A DNA stretch of 64,000 bases from Schistosoma mansoni (taxonomy: Eukaryota > Platyhelminthes > Trematoda > Strigeidida > Schistosomatidae), in contig NC_031497.1 in NCBI RefSeq assembly GCF_000237925.1, positions 1,054,001 to 1,118,000 of the forward strand, read 5' to 3'. Within the stretch, counting starts at the first letter, position 1. The number at the start of each line of letters is the position of its first letter. Made by a program: the position numbers and the translations under genes. Shown here piece by piece: positions 47,601 to 57,951 of the stretch. Under the pieces are notes generated by a model. That model saw nothing but the letters and a program-made list of their open reading frames with translations, had not been told where the DNA came from and searched no databases.

Positions 47601-50600
47601 CTGCCTTCTCGTACCACGTGTGTTGTTAACGAAATTGAGAGGACGAAAAGCGAATGTCCGGCGCTTTAACCGGGTTGGTGGACACGGAAAGTCCACCTAG
47701 GGGAGTTGGAAAACCCTGATTCCAAACCAATGGTGCACATGGGCTGGCTCCAGGATCCTGAGAGAACAAATGGCGTATGAACCAATCGTTGGTCACCGTC
47801 TACCATGGGACTGCATCTCCTCACAATGCTCTACTACCTTGTGGATCAGACCTTTGGGTCAAAGGCTCAGGGTGTGGCCCTTTAAGAAAACCACCTGCTT
47901 CAGTTTGGGCACCTGGGCAGTATCACAGCCCTCACACAAATCAAATGAAATTTGTGTGACGCATATATATCTGGTGCCTCTTTGTACCAATATATATGTG
48001 TTTAAATAAATAAATCATTTTATATGAAGTATCTCGTAATTCCCACCTAAAGCTGGAATCTTCTCTGATTTTCAGTTTACCATACTTCATAATTTTCTAA
48101 TGTTTGTATGTAAGTCTTTCTGTATATATGGATGCACGTATATAACCAATTAGCTTGTTAGTGTGTGCTTTATCGAATTTAATCTCCATACTCTTTGTAT
48201 TCTACTTGTGTATTAATGCTAAATAACCACTATTCATTGTTTTTCCTTCGTAATCACATTACAATAACAAACAGTGTACATCGTACTAGGTTAATGTGTT
48301 TACTACTACTACTAAGATAAATGTCACTTTCAAAATTGAATCATTTTTTATTTAAATTAGATCAATTTGTTTAAACAGAATAAAATATGTTTCCGAATTA
48401 AATCGTTTGATAGAATTGTGTTCAGCTAAATATTCAAGACATCCATTGTATTTTAAAACAATAGATACAACATACCTAAATGCCCTGGCACGGCCGAGAC
48501 TGGGGAGAGTCGGCTCCTCCTCTCGAAATGCTCTCACATGGCCACACGTATATAGCCTCTGCCACAGAAGTCATACTCACTGCCTTCTCGTACCACGTGT
48601 GTTGTTAACGAAATTGAGAGGACGAAAAGCGAATGTCCGGCGCTTTAACCGGGTTGGTGGACACGGAAAGTCCACCTAGGGGAGTTGGAAAACCCTGATT
48701 CCAAACCAATGGTGCACATGGGCTGGCTCCAGGATCCTGAGAGAACAAATGGCGTATGAACCAATCGTCGGTCACCGGCTACCATGGGACTGCATCTCCT
48801 CACGATGCTCTACTGCCTTGTGGATTAGGACTTTAGGTCGAAGGCTCAGGGTGTGGCCCCCTAAGAAAACCACCTGCTTCAGTTTGGGCACCTGGGCAGT
48901 ATCACAGCCCTCACATAAATTAAATGAGATTTGTGCGGCGAATATATATCTGGTGCTCCCTTGTACCAATATTTATGTGTTTAAATAAATAAATATACCG
49001 GTAATAACCAATCATTGAGCATAGTTTTGATCCAAACTATGCACCCTTCCTTTGTTTTATCTTATACACAGGAATAAACCTATGATCTTAATTTCTTTGG
49101 TGTACAAATCTTGGTGGGATGTTTCATAGTTTTCTTTTCCATGAATTCAACTCTCTATATATTCATCTAATAGAATCACTAAGCCTTTGAGTCCCCTTAC
49201 ACTGGTAATACTCAGTGACCATTAAGATTAAGCTGACATTCATTAGATCACACAACTTCTTTCTGCTCCTGACCTATTCAATTAGAACACCAGAAAAGTC
49301 AGTCTATGTACTTCGTATATTTTATAACTCAATAAACCAAATGAAAATTTTAGGCATCAATTACAAGACCATAGCGCATCATAAATAGATAATCACAATC
49401 AGTACGTAATTGGTAATTACCTGATGCGACTGTAAATAAACAAACAAATTTCTTGAGTTATTTTAAGGCCGGTGTGATGGGACTGTAATACAGAAAAAAC
49501 ATTTACATCAGTCTAGTCCGAGTATTGATTTGCTTGCCTGAAATGTCTATCTATTGACAACCGCCTTCTAATAACAAATAACATGATGATAGTGAGAAAA
49601 TATCTGAAATCAATAATTAACGATTTTTGGTTCAAAGTGAAGCTCTACCACTCTAACTCAATACCCTGAACAGAACATAACACAGCTGGTAGATAACATC
49701 TAACTATACATTCCAAATATTTGTGGATCATCTATAAAATAATATAGAGTAAAATCCTGACCACATATTAACATAATTAAGGAGTTACAACGTAAACATA
49801 CTACGCCATAAGTGAAAAAGAACTAAGTAATAGTGTGGTGTGCGCTACTTATATCGACATAAGTAGTATATATCGTGAGTAAGGAATAGAATATCTGACA
49901 GCGGAAAATTGAGAAGAACAGAAATAGAAAGCAATTGGTGTGGAAATTCAGGAACAATGAAGCCTGAGACAATTAATGAACATTTTGCAAATAGAGTATC
50001 AGAGTATGTTTTTTGTATTTTATCAAGCAACGTTGTAATTTGTGCTAAGCACATAGTTGGTTGTCCTCACCAGTGTTCTCATTCACTACAATAGATTATC
50101 AGTAATTTAAGCAAAGTACACCATGTGACAATAATTTATGCTTCACAAACAGGAAAATAAAAAAAATACCGTAACTTGAATATTTATTAATTAAACGACA
50201 AAAAAATAATAACTCAAGATAGGACAAATTCACTTAGTATTGTTTGTTTGAATCTTCCCATTGATGTTTAGGACGGCAACTGGTCAGTCTCTTATTGGCA
50301 TATGTGTATACTGTGCGTATTGCCTCGATATACCCTTAAATCACAACCATTATAAGGGAGAGATGGTTNNNNNNNNNNNNNNNNNNNNNNNNNNNNNNNN
50401 NNNNNNNNNNNNNNNNNNNNNNNNNNNNNNNNNNNNNNNNNNNNNNNNNNNNNNNNNNNNNNNNNNNNNNNNNNNNNNNNNNNNNNNNNNNNNNNNNNNN
50501 NNNNNNNNNNNNNNNNNNNNNNNNNNNNNNNNNNNNNNNNNNNNNNNNNNNNNNNNNNNNNNNNNNNNCGAGGCAATACGCACAGTATACACATATGCCA

Positions 50601-53600
50601 ATAAGAAACTGACTAGTTACAGTCCTAAACATCAATTGGAAGATTCAAACAAGTAATACTAAATGAATTTAAACTCCGCCCCATTGCACATGCAAGTGGC
50701 TATCGGGACTCAGTAGCTGAGTGGATAACGCGATGGCGTTTGAAGCGAAAGGTACTGGGTTGGAGTCCCAGAGTGAACATCCATCTGACGAGTCCCAAAT
50801 AGGACGAAACGTGCGTCCTGGATTCCACTGCTAGCCACTATCCATCTTTCCTTCCAGATAGGACAGGTCTAAAGCTTCAACTTTGTTTCGTATTTATCCC
50901 TTCGTAGTATTACCCATGTAATACTCTTCAAAGGTTTACTATTTATATCAGTTTTATTCTATCTATAATTTTCTGAGTAGGTGTGTTCATATTCATACTC
51001 ATTATTAGTCCATTACATTTTAAACAATTGCTGGTAAATCCTTTAATTTTTGTTTAAATCATTGCACAATGTGGAAGTTATTTCAATAACTCCACAAACA
51101 TACCTTAGATTAATATGGATAAAATTATTATTTTTATTTAGACACATAAATATTCGTACAAGGGGGCAACAGATATATATGCGCCGCACAAATCTCATTT
51201 AATTTATGTGAGGGCTGTGATACTGCCCAGGTGCCCAAACTGAAGCAGGTGGTTTTCCTGGGGGGCCACACCCGGAGCCTTTGACCCAAAGGTCTGATCC
51301 ACAAGGCAGTAGAGCATCGTGAGGAGATGCAGTCTCATGGTAGACGGTGACCAACGGTTCATACGCCATTTGTTCCCTCAGGATACTGTAGCCAGCCCAT
51401 GTGCACCATTAGTTTGGAGTGAGGGTTTTCCAACTCTCCTAGGTGGACTTTCCGTGTCCACCAACCCGGTTAAAGCGCCAGACATTCGCTTTCGTCCTTT
51501 CAACTTCGTAAACAACAGTAATGCCACGAGAAGGCAGTGAGTATGACTTCTGTGGCAGAGGCTATATAGGCGTGGCCATGTGAGAACATTTTGAGAGGGA
51601 GAGCTGATTCTCCCCACTCTCGGCCGTACCAGGGCCCGATTCATAGTGATCTGTCTTCAGAAATTCCAAGTTTGAGCGTCTCAAGGCAACAACTTCTATT
51701 TGAAATTTGTAATGATGTTATTTGTATGAGGATAGTAAACATTTCACAATTAAACCGTTCAGCTTAGAGAACCTATCTCCATTAAGATCACCCCTATGAT
51801 CTACAAAACTGTTTATATTGTTCATTAAAATGCAATTGTAATATATATAGTTCACAGTCGCGACATTAATGTGCAAACTTTTTCAACTTTCATTAGATTA
51901 AAACAATCCACCATGTATCAATATTCAAAAAATCTACATCGAATGGATTATGAGCAAATTTTTCAATTTGCACTTACTGACTATTCAAATCATATTAAAG
52001 GTTCAATTCCACGTCCACGTATGATATTGTAAGTGTGTATGTTTATAAGTTGTTGTTTTTTGTTGGCTTATTGTAACCAGTTCTGTTGACTTGAGTTCGT
52101 TTTTTTCCAAAACCATATAGCATTCATAAATATGTAGTAGCAGTAGGTCTCAATATTAACAAAGGGAAAAGCAAGACTCACCGATACAATACAACATGCA
52201 CTAATCGAATTACACTTGACGGAGAAGCTTTGGAGGATGTGGAAACCTTTACATATCTAGGCAGCATCATTGATGAACACGGTGAATCTGATGCAGATAT
52301 GAGGGCGAGGATCGGCAAAGCAAGAGCAGCATATTTACGACTGAACAACATCTGGAACTCAAAACAATTGTCAACCAACACCAAGATCAGAATTTTCAAT
52401 ACGAATGTCAAGATAGTTCTACTGTATGAGGCGGAGACGTGGAGAACTACGAAAGCCATCATCCAGAAGATACAAGTGTTTACTAACAGTTGTCTACGCA
52501 AGATACTTTGGATCCGTTGGCCAGACACTATCAGCAACAAGTTACTGTGTGAGACAACAAACCAGATTCCAGCGGAGGAAGAAGCGCTGAAAGTGGATAG
52601 GGCACACTTTGGGGAAATCACCCAATGTGTGACACAAGACAAGCCCTCACATGGAATCCTGAAGGCCAAAGGAGAAGATGAAGACTAAAGAACATATTAC
52701 GCCGAGAAACGGAGACAGACATGAGAAGAATGAACAAAAAGTGGACAGAACTATAAAGGAATGCCCAGGACAGAGTGGGTTGGAGAATGCTGGTCGGCGG
52801 CCTATGCTCCATTGGGAGTAACAGGCGTAAGTAAGTAAGTAAGTAATATTTTCCAACAAAGCAAGAATAATAAGGAGTTATTCATTCCATGGAGTTGTAT
52901 CAACTATTCACAACCTAGAGAGACACTAACGCTATTCATCATTGACAATAATTGTCGAAGAATTTTAAGAAAAATCATTCGTATGATTGTTGATTCATCA
53001 ATTAACTAATATAAGGATTCTAGGAGAGAAAATTGGAAAGATTTACAACGTATGTTGTTTTCTAACAGCTGAAACCTAGAAAATTTAATTTCTTAAAGTT
53101 TCCGAAATGAGTCAAATACACTTCATCATTATGAGATTTGAGGATTATGTAACACGTGGAAGTTGTTTTTCCAAGTTTTATTCGTTTGTTGATAAACTCT
53201 ATTGACGTTAATAAGATTAGTTAAAGTGAAGCGTGAAAATGATGTTTTTAATACTAACTTATTTTAATTCTTTTTATCCGGAATTTCACAACTGGGAGTG
53301 ACAATCTCAAGCTCTTATTATCTAACACATTACTAACTATTTCTCACTTATTCATAACTATAAGGAATATTTCATCGAGTCTATTTTAAGGTAGGATATC
53401 GTTCGTTTATTGTGATGATGAGATGCAATCGAATCACAATGCGTATACAGTTTCTGTCATCTGAATTTCTAAATGTATTTTCTCCTTGCTAAATATTATT
53501 TTAGTAAGGTACCTGCTATTGTTTTTTCGCGACCATTTTACTCATGCAAATAGTTGTGGTTCATATCCTAAATCAAGCATCAGTACTAATATGCAAGTAC

Positions 53601-55974
53601 ATCCAACTAATGAGTTCCAAACGAGATGAAACGCTCATCTTAGATTTCACTACTAGCCACCATCTATCCACCTATATTGTGTTTATTTCAACTATTTGTT
53701 TCTCTTTACACAAAGTGTTGTAGTGTTTTTTTTAAAAAAAAACTAAATCGTATCTCTTCCAGTGATGAAATGGTCGACGCTCTTGTCGGATTTACTGTGG
53801 TAAGTGATATATTAAATGTCTTTATATATAATCTACCTGTCAATATTTAACAGTTCTCGTTATACCGGTTTATTTACTTATTTAAACTCACAAACATTGG
53901 TACAGGGAGGCACCAAATATATATGTGCTGCACAAATCTAATGATTTGTGTGAGGGTTGGAATACTACCGGGGTGCCCGAACCGAAGCAGGTGGTTTTCT
54001 TAGTGGGCCGCTTCCTGAGCCTTTGACCTAAAGGTCTAATCCACAAAGCAGAAGAGCAATGTAAGAAGACTCAGTTCCATGGTAGCCAGTAACCAACAAT
54101 AGGTTCATGCGTTTTTTGTTTCCTTAGGATCGTGGAGCCCATGTGCACCATTAGTTCGAAATGAGGGTTTTCCAACGCCCCTAGGTGGACTTTCCGTGTC
54201 CACCAACCCGGTTAGAACGCCGGACGTTCGCTTTTCATCCCCTCAATTTCGTAAACAACACCACGTCACGAGAAGGCAGTGAGTAAGACTTCCATGGGAG
54301 TGGCTGTATACACGTGGCCATGTGAGAGCATTTCGAGAGGGAGAGCTGACTTTTCCCACTCTCTACCGTACCAGAGCATTCAGAGAGTTGAAAAGTATTA
54401 AAATTATTGTCAGCCTGTAATGTACCACCTTAATTAACATAATTTATTAAACATCAGAGTCTGCAGTAATTCAATGAACAGTTGAAACTCAGCAGAAACT
54501 AAGCACTGTGTATCAAAAAGACCCGAAAATGAAGCTATTCCCTTTGATATTCCTCCTATTAATTATATTGGTTATTACAGAGGATATCATTTTATTCAGT
54601 AGTCGATAATCAGGTCTTGTGTTAATATATGGCAGTATATCTATTTTTACATCAACTAGCTATCTTCATTTTCGTACCTACCACAATTTTTTTACTCGAA
54701 TTGTAAATTATTTGTTTCGTATGTGCTCAAATTTATGTAGTTGATACTTAATTAGAATTAGTTTTAATTAGATCCTTGTTTGAGAGGTGACCAAGGACGC
54801 TATGCACGAATACACAAAAAACATATTATAGGAAGTTTTGTAATGCTAGATTATCGCTACACTTTTTCTTTTAGGACATTGCATTACCTTTGAATTTTGA
54901 TCATTTGTTAGTTATAATCATTTTCCTACATCAGACTTTTAATCACAGACAAAGTACGACCTGGGACTTTTTTGTGCGTTTGGCTAAGTTAGCATTACTT
55001 TACATCAACACCGCGACAGAAAATTAAAACAAATCGTGAAAAATAATATCAAATGTAGTGAAGATTTTCCTCTTTTTTTCCTAACATACGTCATCAAGCG
55101 TTAGGCGGCAACCAAACATCCAAAAACGTATCTAAACCAATTAAGTCTGTAAGTGTTTATTCTTCGTGGGTCGACTTACCGTTTCTACGTAAAAGCTGCC
55201 GACTAACATCAATATTTCTTGTCTTGCTGGTAAATGTATAACTCACGAACAGTGCCTAGGAGACACTTGTGGTCAAATATTCGTAGTCTAAGCGTGTTTT
55301 ACATTTCTATAGGTGATATTTCAGTTGTACGATGATATCGAGCAAACTACTGTATAGTATACTCGCTCTTAATAGTAAGCAGTGTAACATTCCATCTGAG
55401 CTCCAAGGGCTGCGTACGTGGTAGTGAACCCAAGCTGTTGTACAGTTTTAAAAGCGTACTGTCTTCCCTAAAATCTGTCTTACAATAAGGATGTGTATCA
55501 CAAGTATAAAGTATGAAAATACATTTAAAGACACCTTGCTTTTCTTATTAGCAAAGTCCCGCATATGTGTTTCAAAAATAAACGATAAAACAATATTACT
55601 TGGACCTAAAGCTACAAAGTATTGAGACATCCTAGGTAACGTAAATAGTATTGGAATGGATTAAATATATATATGAAGTTTCATTTTCTCTATTATTTAC
55701 CATGACATAGACGACTTATGTATCTACATTTTTATCCTATTACTTTCCATAGGACCTACAAAACGAATTCGGGAAGCCTCTCATATTATTGCTTGGAGTT
55801 ATTGCCTTGTTCACTGCTATGATTTTTGTTGGTTTAATACTAGTAGTAGGGTTTTGGTTCGCAGGATCTTTTGAAAATCATGATGCAAAAGAGCATGTAC
55901 CATTGACAAAATCGTCTCATCAAACTGGTGATGACAAAAGATCAGAATCAGTTAAGAAAACGAAAAATGAGTGA
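37134..55974 (+). CDS. Two-domain thioredoxin-like type I membrane protein, 8 exons, 359 aa
   Basis: Exons read from splice sites and phase: 37134-37401, 37448-37549, 38817-38958, 41516-41566, 43401-43526, 51897-52028, 53763-53799, 55753-55974; every intron starts GT and ends AG, and the joined frame is 1,080 nt with no internal stop. Residues 1-22 look like a signal peptide. Residues about 25-123 resemble a thioredoxin fold: strand AALLFIG, CHNC at 69-72, and SAPAILFLNN as the cis-Pro loop. Residues about 124-273 look like a second thioredoxin-like domain (strands NWLVIF and VNIGVLD) without CxxC. One membrane span lies at about 296-322, followed by a charged tail ending KTKNE, which fits a KxKxx ER-retrieval signal. 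Inferred role: ER-lumen thiol/disulfide exchange or substrate binding. The first domain also vaguely recalls OST3/MAGT1, but those have four membrane spans. Intron 1 is only 46 nt; others reach 8.4 kb. Exon structure is solid; the family name is inferred. Confidence 0.82.
38143..38642 (-). repeat. Unclassified ~520-bp retroposon, near full length
   Basis: Reverse copy from a TTTATTTATTTATTTG tail to GGGCATTTGGGGGCAT. In intron 2 of the thioredoxin-like gene, 174 bp before exon 3. Confidence 0.8.
40005..40125 (+). mobile_element. Family B retroposon, degenerate 3' fragment
   Basis: GATGAAATAGTTGTTCAGTGC and CTACAGAAACCTCTTC recall the hammerhead 3' side and tail. In intron 3. Confidence 0.5.
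40808..40872 (+). repeat. ~520-bp retroposon, 3' tail only
   Basis: GGTGCCCATTTGTAACAATA and GTTTAAATAAATAACT match the family 3' end. Confidence 0.55.
41203..41330 (-). repeat. ~520-bp retroposon, 3' quarter
   Basis: Reverse tail and GATACTGCTCGGGTGCCCG through CCGAAGCAGGTTG, then unrelated sequence. Confidence 0.75.
41598..41639. repeat. (AT)n microsatellite
   Basis: About 42 bp of AT repeats, 30 bp after the exon 4 donor. Confidence 0.95.
41755..42157. mobile_element. Smalpha-type copies, divergent pair, diverged
   Basis: Reverse 41755-41945 and forward 42003-42157 (CTAGCTGACGAGCCCCAAAT, then GAAACACTTGTCCCG) in intron 4. Neither hammerhead looks intact. Confidence 0.7.
42190..42504 (-). 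CDS. Possible ORF fragment beside a ~260-bp repeat
   Basis: A 104-codon minus-strand frame rich in K, R, H and M (HFKNNPQHDGKEFRKSLLF). It overlaps the inner edge of the ~260-bp repeat and lies antisense in intron 4. It could be a relic of a mobile-element protein; no catalytic motif is visible. Confidence 0.2.
   Translation of the reverse strand: MSSPVFSFTTLVPNWMYAKSVGHMTDAKHFKNNPQHDGKEFRKSLLFRMSNLRQNICLYTTTKHHFRIHGRFSRPKMRTTNQIMTRFIEEIGIGKRFSHSYPYT
42480..42770 (-). repeat. ~260-bp dispersed repeat
   Basis: GAGAACACAGGTGAGGACAA through TTGCAAAATGTTCTTC to ATACTACTTATGTCGATATC. In intron 4. Confidence 0.72.
43044..43250. mobile_element. Family B retroposon as a foldback
   Basis: Reverse 3' block (43063-43112) and forward 3' block (43200-43249) are 47/50 complementary and include non-family flank (TATATATAAAAAG). 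Between them are the box B end and an intact hammerhead. Confidence 0.85.
43142..43187 (+). ncRNA. Hammerhead ribozyme (family B) in intron 4, apparently intact
   Basis: Stem I GCACTG/CAGTGC, core CTGAGGA, stem II GTCC-CACAATA-GGAC, GAAA, stem III ACGGCCGT, cleavage after GTC at 43181. Sense relative to the thioredoxin-like gene and 213 nt upstream of exon 5. It sits in the loop between 50-nt inverted arms. Confidence 0.8.
44675..44850 (+). mobile_element. Family B retroposon, hammerhead deleted
   Basis: A box, B box GGTTCGAATCTC and 3' block are clean, but GTTGAGGACGAGCTGGCC shows loss of stem II and the GAAAC core. Confidence 0.8.
44850..47488 (+). other. Intron 5, repeat-poor part
   Basis: 2.6 kb without recognised genes; short frames at 45532-45750 (-) and 46245-46502 (+) have no domain. 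One small family B remnant at 46.7 kb. Confidence 0.5.
46735..46802 (+). mobile_element. Family B retroposon, small degenerate fragment
   Basis: GTGCACCCTGTTGAGGAGTT and CTAGGATGGAGCAGTGC resemble a decayed hammerhead region. Confidence 0.45.
47489..48014 (+). repeat. ~520-bp retroposon, full length (copy 1 of near-identical pair)
   Basis: From CCCCCAAAGGCCCTGGTACG to TTTAAATAAATAAAT. Bases 47551-47789 are identical by eye to 48530-48768. The 3' (AAATA)n tail suggests a non-autonomous retroposon. The family's open frames (e.g. TWPHVYSLCHRSHTHCLL) recur but are not clearly coding. Confidence 0.82.
48475..48995 (+). repeat. ~520-bp retroposon, full length (copy 2 of near-identical pair)
   Basis: CCTAAATGCCCTGGCACGG to TTTAAATAAATAAATA. 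Shares with copy 1 a duplicated GGCTGGCTCC missing from other copies. In intron 5. Confidence 0.82.
49833..50095 (+). repeat. ~260-bp dispersed repeat
   Basis: Cleanest copy: TAGTGTGGTGTGCGCTAC, a near-perfect palindrome around ATCGAC, middle with GGTGTGGAAATTCAGGAACA and end TGTTCTCATTCACTACAATA. In intron 5. Confidence 0.75.
50369..50568. other. Assembly gap, 200 N
   Basis: Exactly 200 unknown bases. Both edges are the same Smalpha segment in opposite orientation, so the missing DNA is probably the middle of an inverted repeat. Confidence 0.98.
50779..50823 (+). ncRNA. Hammerhead ribozyme (Smalpha type), near-intact, intron 5
   Basis: Core CTGACGA, stem II and GAAA are canonical; stem I ATCCAT/CTGGAT has a mismatch at the pair next to the core. 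Sense to the host gene. Activity is uncertain. Confidence 0.6.
51134..51635 (-). repeat. ~520-bp retroposon, near full length
   Basis: Reverse copy from the TTATTTTTATTTAG tail to CGGCCGTACCAGGGC, 260 bp upstream of exon 6. Confidence 0.8.
52140..52850 (+). mobile_element. RTE-clade LINE (SR2/Perere-3 type) 3' fragment
   Basis: The frame at 52230-52688 carries the end of RT and the post-RT region: TFTYLGSIIDEHGESDADM, RIFNTNVKIVLLYEAETW and CLRKILWIRWPDTISNKLL. It is then frameshifted into a tail ending in GTAAG repeats (about 52828-52848), a 3' hallmark of these RTE elements. It is 5'-truncated and lies sense in intron 6 of the thioredoxin-like gene. It is the best-preserved RTE fragment in the window. 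Confidence 0.88.
53595..53672 (+). mobile_element. Smalpha-type hammerhead fragment, diverged
   Basis: CATCCAACTAATGAGTTCC, GATGAAACGCTCATC and CTAGCCACCATCTATCC. Core mutated. In intron 6. Confidence 0.65.
53871..54386 (-). repeat. ~520-bp retroposon, near full length
   Basis: Reverse copy from TTTACTTATTTAAACTC to ACCGTACCAGAGCATTC, starting 71 bp after exon 7. Confidence 0.8.
54390..55752 (+). other. Intron 7, distal part
   Basis: No repeat family recognised; acceptor TTTCCATAG at its end. Confidence 0.6.
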
Positions 55975-57951
55975 TAAAATGTGCTTACTATTTCTTTTCA
56001 TATACACTCAATCTGAAAAATTTCTTGTTCGACATTTTTACACTTATGCAATTTTTTTAAAAATCCTTATCAAAATTTGTCTCGTGTATTTCCTATGCTA
56101 TGAAAATACCTATGCTTTACTTTTTTGTCAAGATTGATTGAAATTCTATTTGTACTTTCTATTTGCTGTTGAATACAGTCATTCCTGTAAGAACATATCT
56201 GTTTTGCTTTCAGATTGCTAGAAATTTATGAAAGATGTAAGCAACGTGGGTCGTATATATATATATATATATATACTTAATAAGTGAGAAACAAAGTATA
56301 TGAAGATCACAATGGTAGTAAGTCGCTTGGAGAAGGAAAGTCAAAGAAATAAGTGTGAAGGAAGAACAGAATCGAGGGCATAGAATATAGTTTTTATGCT
56401 GCACAAGAAAATGGAGGATGAGTGCATCGATCGATTACTAAGGAATTGTGTCACTTAACAACCACCAATCTGTATTTTAGCTTTTGATCTCAGATTTCAC
56501 AACTGAATAATGATATTATTTCAACACATATTGAGTGTCGTTTTCAGGAAATAAAAACTCGTCATTTTAGTTTCATAAAATAAGTGGTAGAACTTCAAAT
56601 TTGTTATCGTCCGTCGCTTCAATATTGTTTTTTGCCTGAATAATATTATAGATTGTACATCTTAATTAAATCCTTTAGTTATGGCTAATTTTTAACAACC
56701 GATTCTTTTATACTCAAAACCTATTTTGAAGCCTAACTATCTTTACTATGCCACAAGTGTTTACAAGGAAAATGATATTTCGAGATCAATTATCTGACAA
56801 TGGAACTCGGTAGATGAAGGCTGGTTCAATAGCTGGAATTGGGATGGTGTATAGATGTGCATTAGTCACAGACTACTATAAGAAGATAAGCCTTCACACT
56901 ACCCACCACCACAAAGAATCACAAAATCTATAGTTTCGTCCCCTCAGCTGGATGGTTTGACCTACTACCTCAAAATTAAATACAGTTTCGGAAAAGCCTA
57001 GGATGAAATCTAACGATTGATGAGAAAACAAACAGGAAACATTGTTTCGAAGGTGTGAATAAAACGACAAGGCTTAAGATTGAAAGACGCATTAAAAATT
57101 TCATGTATATGCACCACTGCAAGTGACTAATATTTTGTCACCTGCAACCCTCAATCAGGAGTCTCAATACGGCTAGACCGAAAAGTCTATAATTTCAGGT
57201 ACTAATAGCATATCTTGATCTGACTTCCAACATCATTCTTTCATTCTACTTGTATGTCGGCCAACATAAAGGCGGTGGATGGGTAGATCCTTACATAGCC
57301 CAACCACCTGTTGATGTTTACAAATTCATTCGGCCTAAATACCATCTGTATGTAGGACTTTTCTTAACATCATTGTTTTGTTATTAGTGGGCAATGTTTG
57401 AACGCCAACTGTGACCAAATATTATAAATTCGGCAGTTACCTATATTACTGTAGTACTTAATATTGTTTAAGGAAACTGCATAGTATGGAACCACTTTTC
57501 TAAACAAATCTGCTGTTTATAAATAGTTGACTAAGAATGATTTAAAGACCTGAACATTTTAACTTGAAATGTCTTATGTCTCGAGGTTGGTTAATAAATT
57601 ACCGATCCAATATTTTATGACTAGCTAGTATAAACTGACTGATTTCTTTGCACTTGTGTTTTGATGACAAAGTATGGCACAAATGAAGTTAGTTGACTGT
57701 TCAGCTCTCCCATACCTTACAAACTGTACATCTAAATAAATAAGTCCGGTCGACAAGTGAGTACATATTACTATAAATGTCTAGATGAAAATTTACGGCA
57801 TTAGCAGTGAACCACCTTATATTCAGAAATACCACACGATCCTAAAAGTCCGCACTAACAAATTACTAAACCAACCTTACCATCTCTATTATTAAGTACC
57901 CACATATCTAATTAATAATAAGTATTTATGGAATATTTGGTTTGTATATTA
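55975..57951. other. Convergent intergenic region and 3' UTRs
   Basis: Lies between the tail-to-tail thioredoxin-like and copper chaperone genes. An AATAAA at 56550 on the plus strand is a possible poly(A) signal. Otherwise nothing recognised. Confidence 0.5.
56254..56275. repeat. (TA)n microsatellite
   Basis: About 22 bp of TA repeats downstream of the last exon of the thioredoxin-like gene. Confidence 0.95.

Larger units (their letters stand above)
50228..50855. mobile_element. Smalpha-type copies, divergent, spanning an assembly gap
   Basis: Reverse unit end 50228-50368, 200 N, then forward end, a junction to a new unit start (GTGGCTATCGGGACTCAGTA) and a full forward tRNA-like and hammerhead part to about 50852. 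Confidence 0.8.

Noticed and set aside
47770-48988. Recurrent frames in the ~520-bp repeats (MAYEPIVGHRLPWDC and others)
   Set aside because: They recur because the repeat does; both strands are open, copies are truncated or shifted, and no domain is visible.
50261-50656. Open frames running through the N gap
   Set aside because: They exist only because N codons are not read as stops.
52178-52669. 163-codon minus-strand frame at 52.2-52.7 kb
   Set aside because: Antisense of the RTE LINE coding region, which reads clearly on the plus strand.
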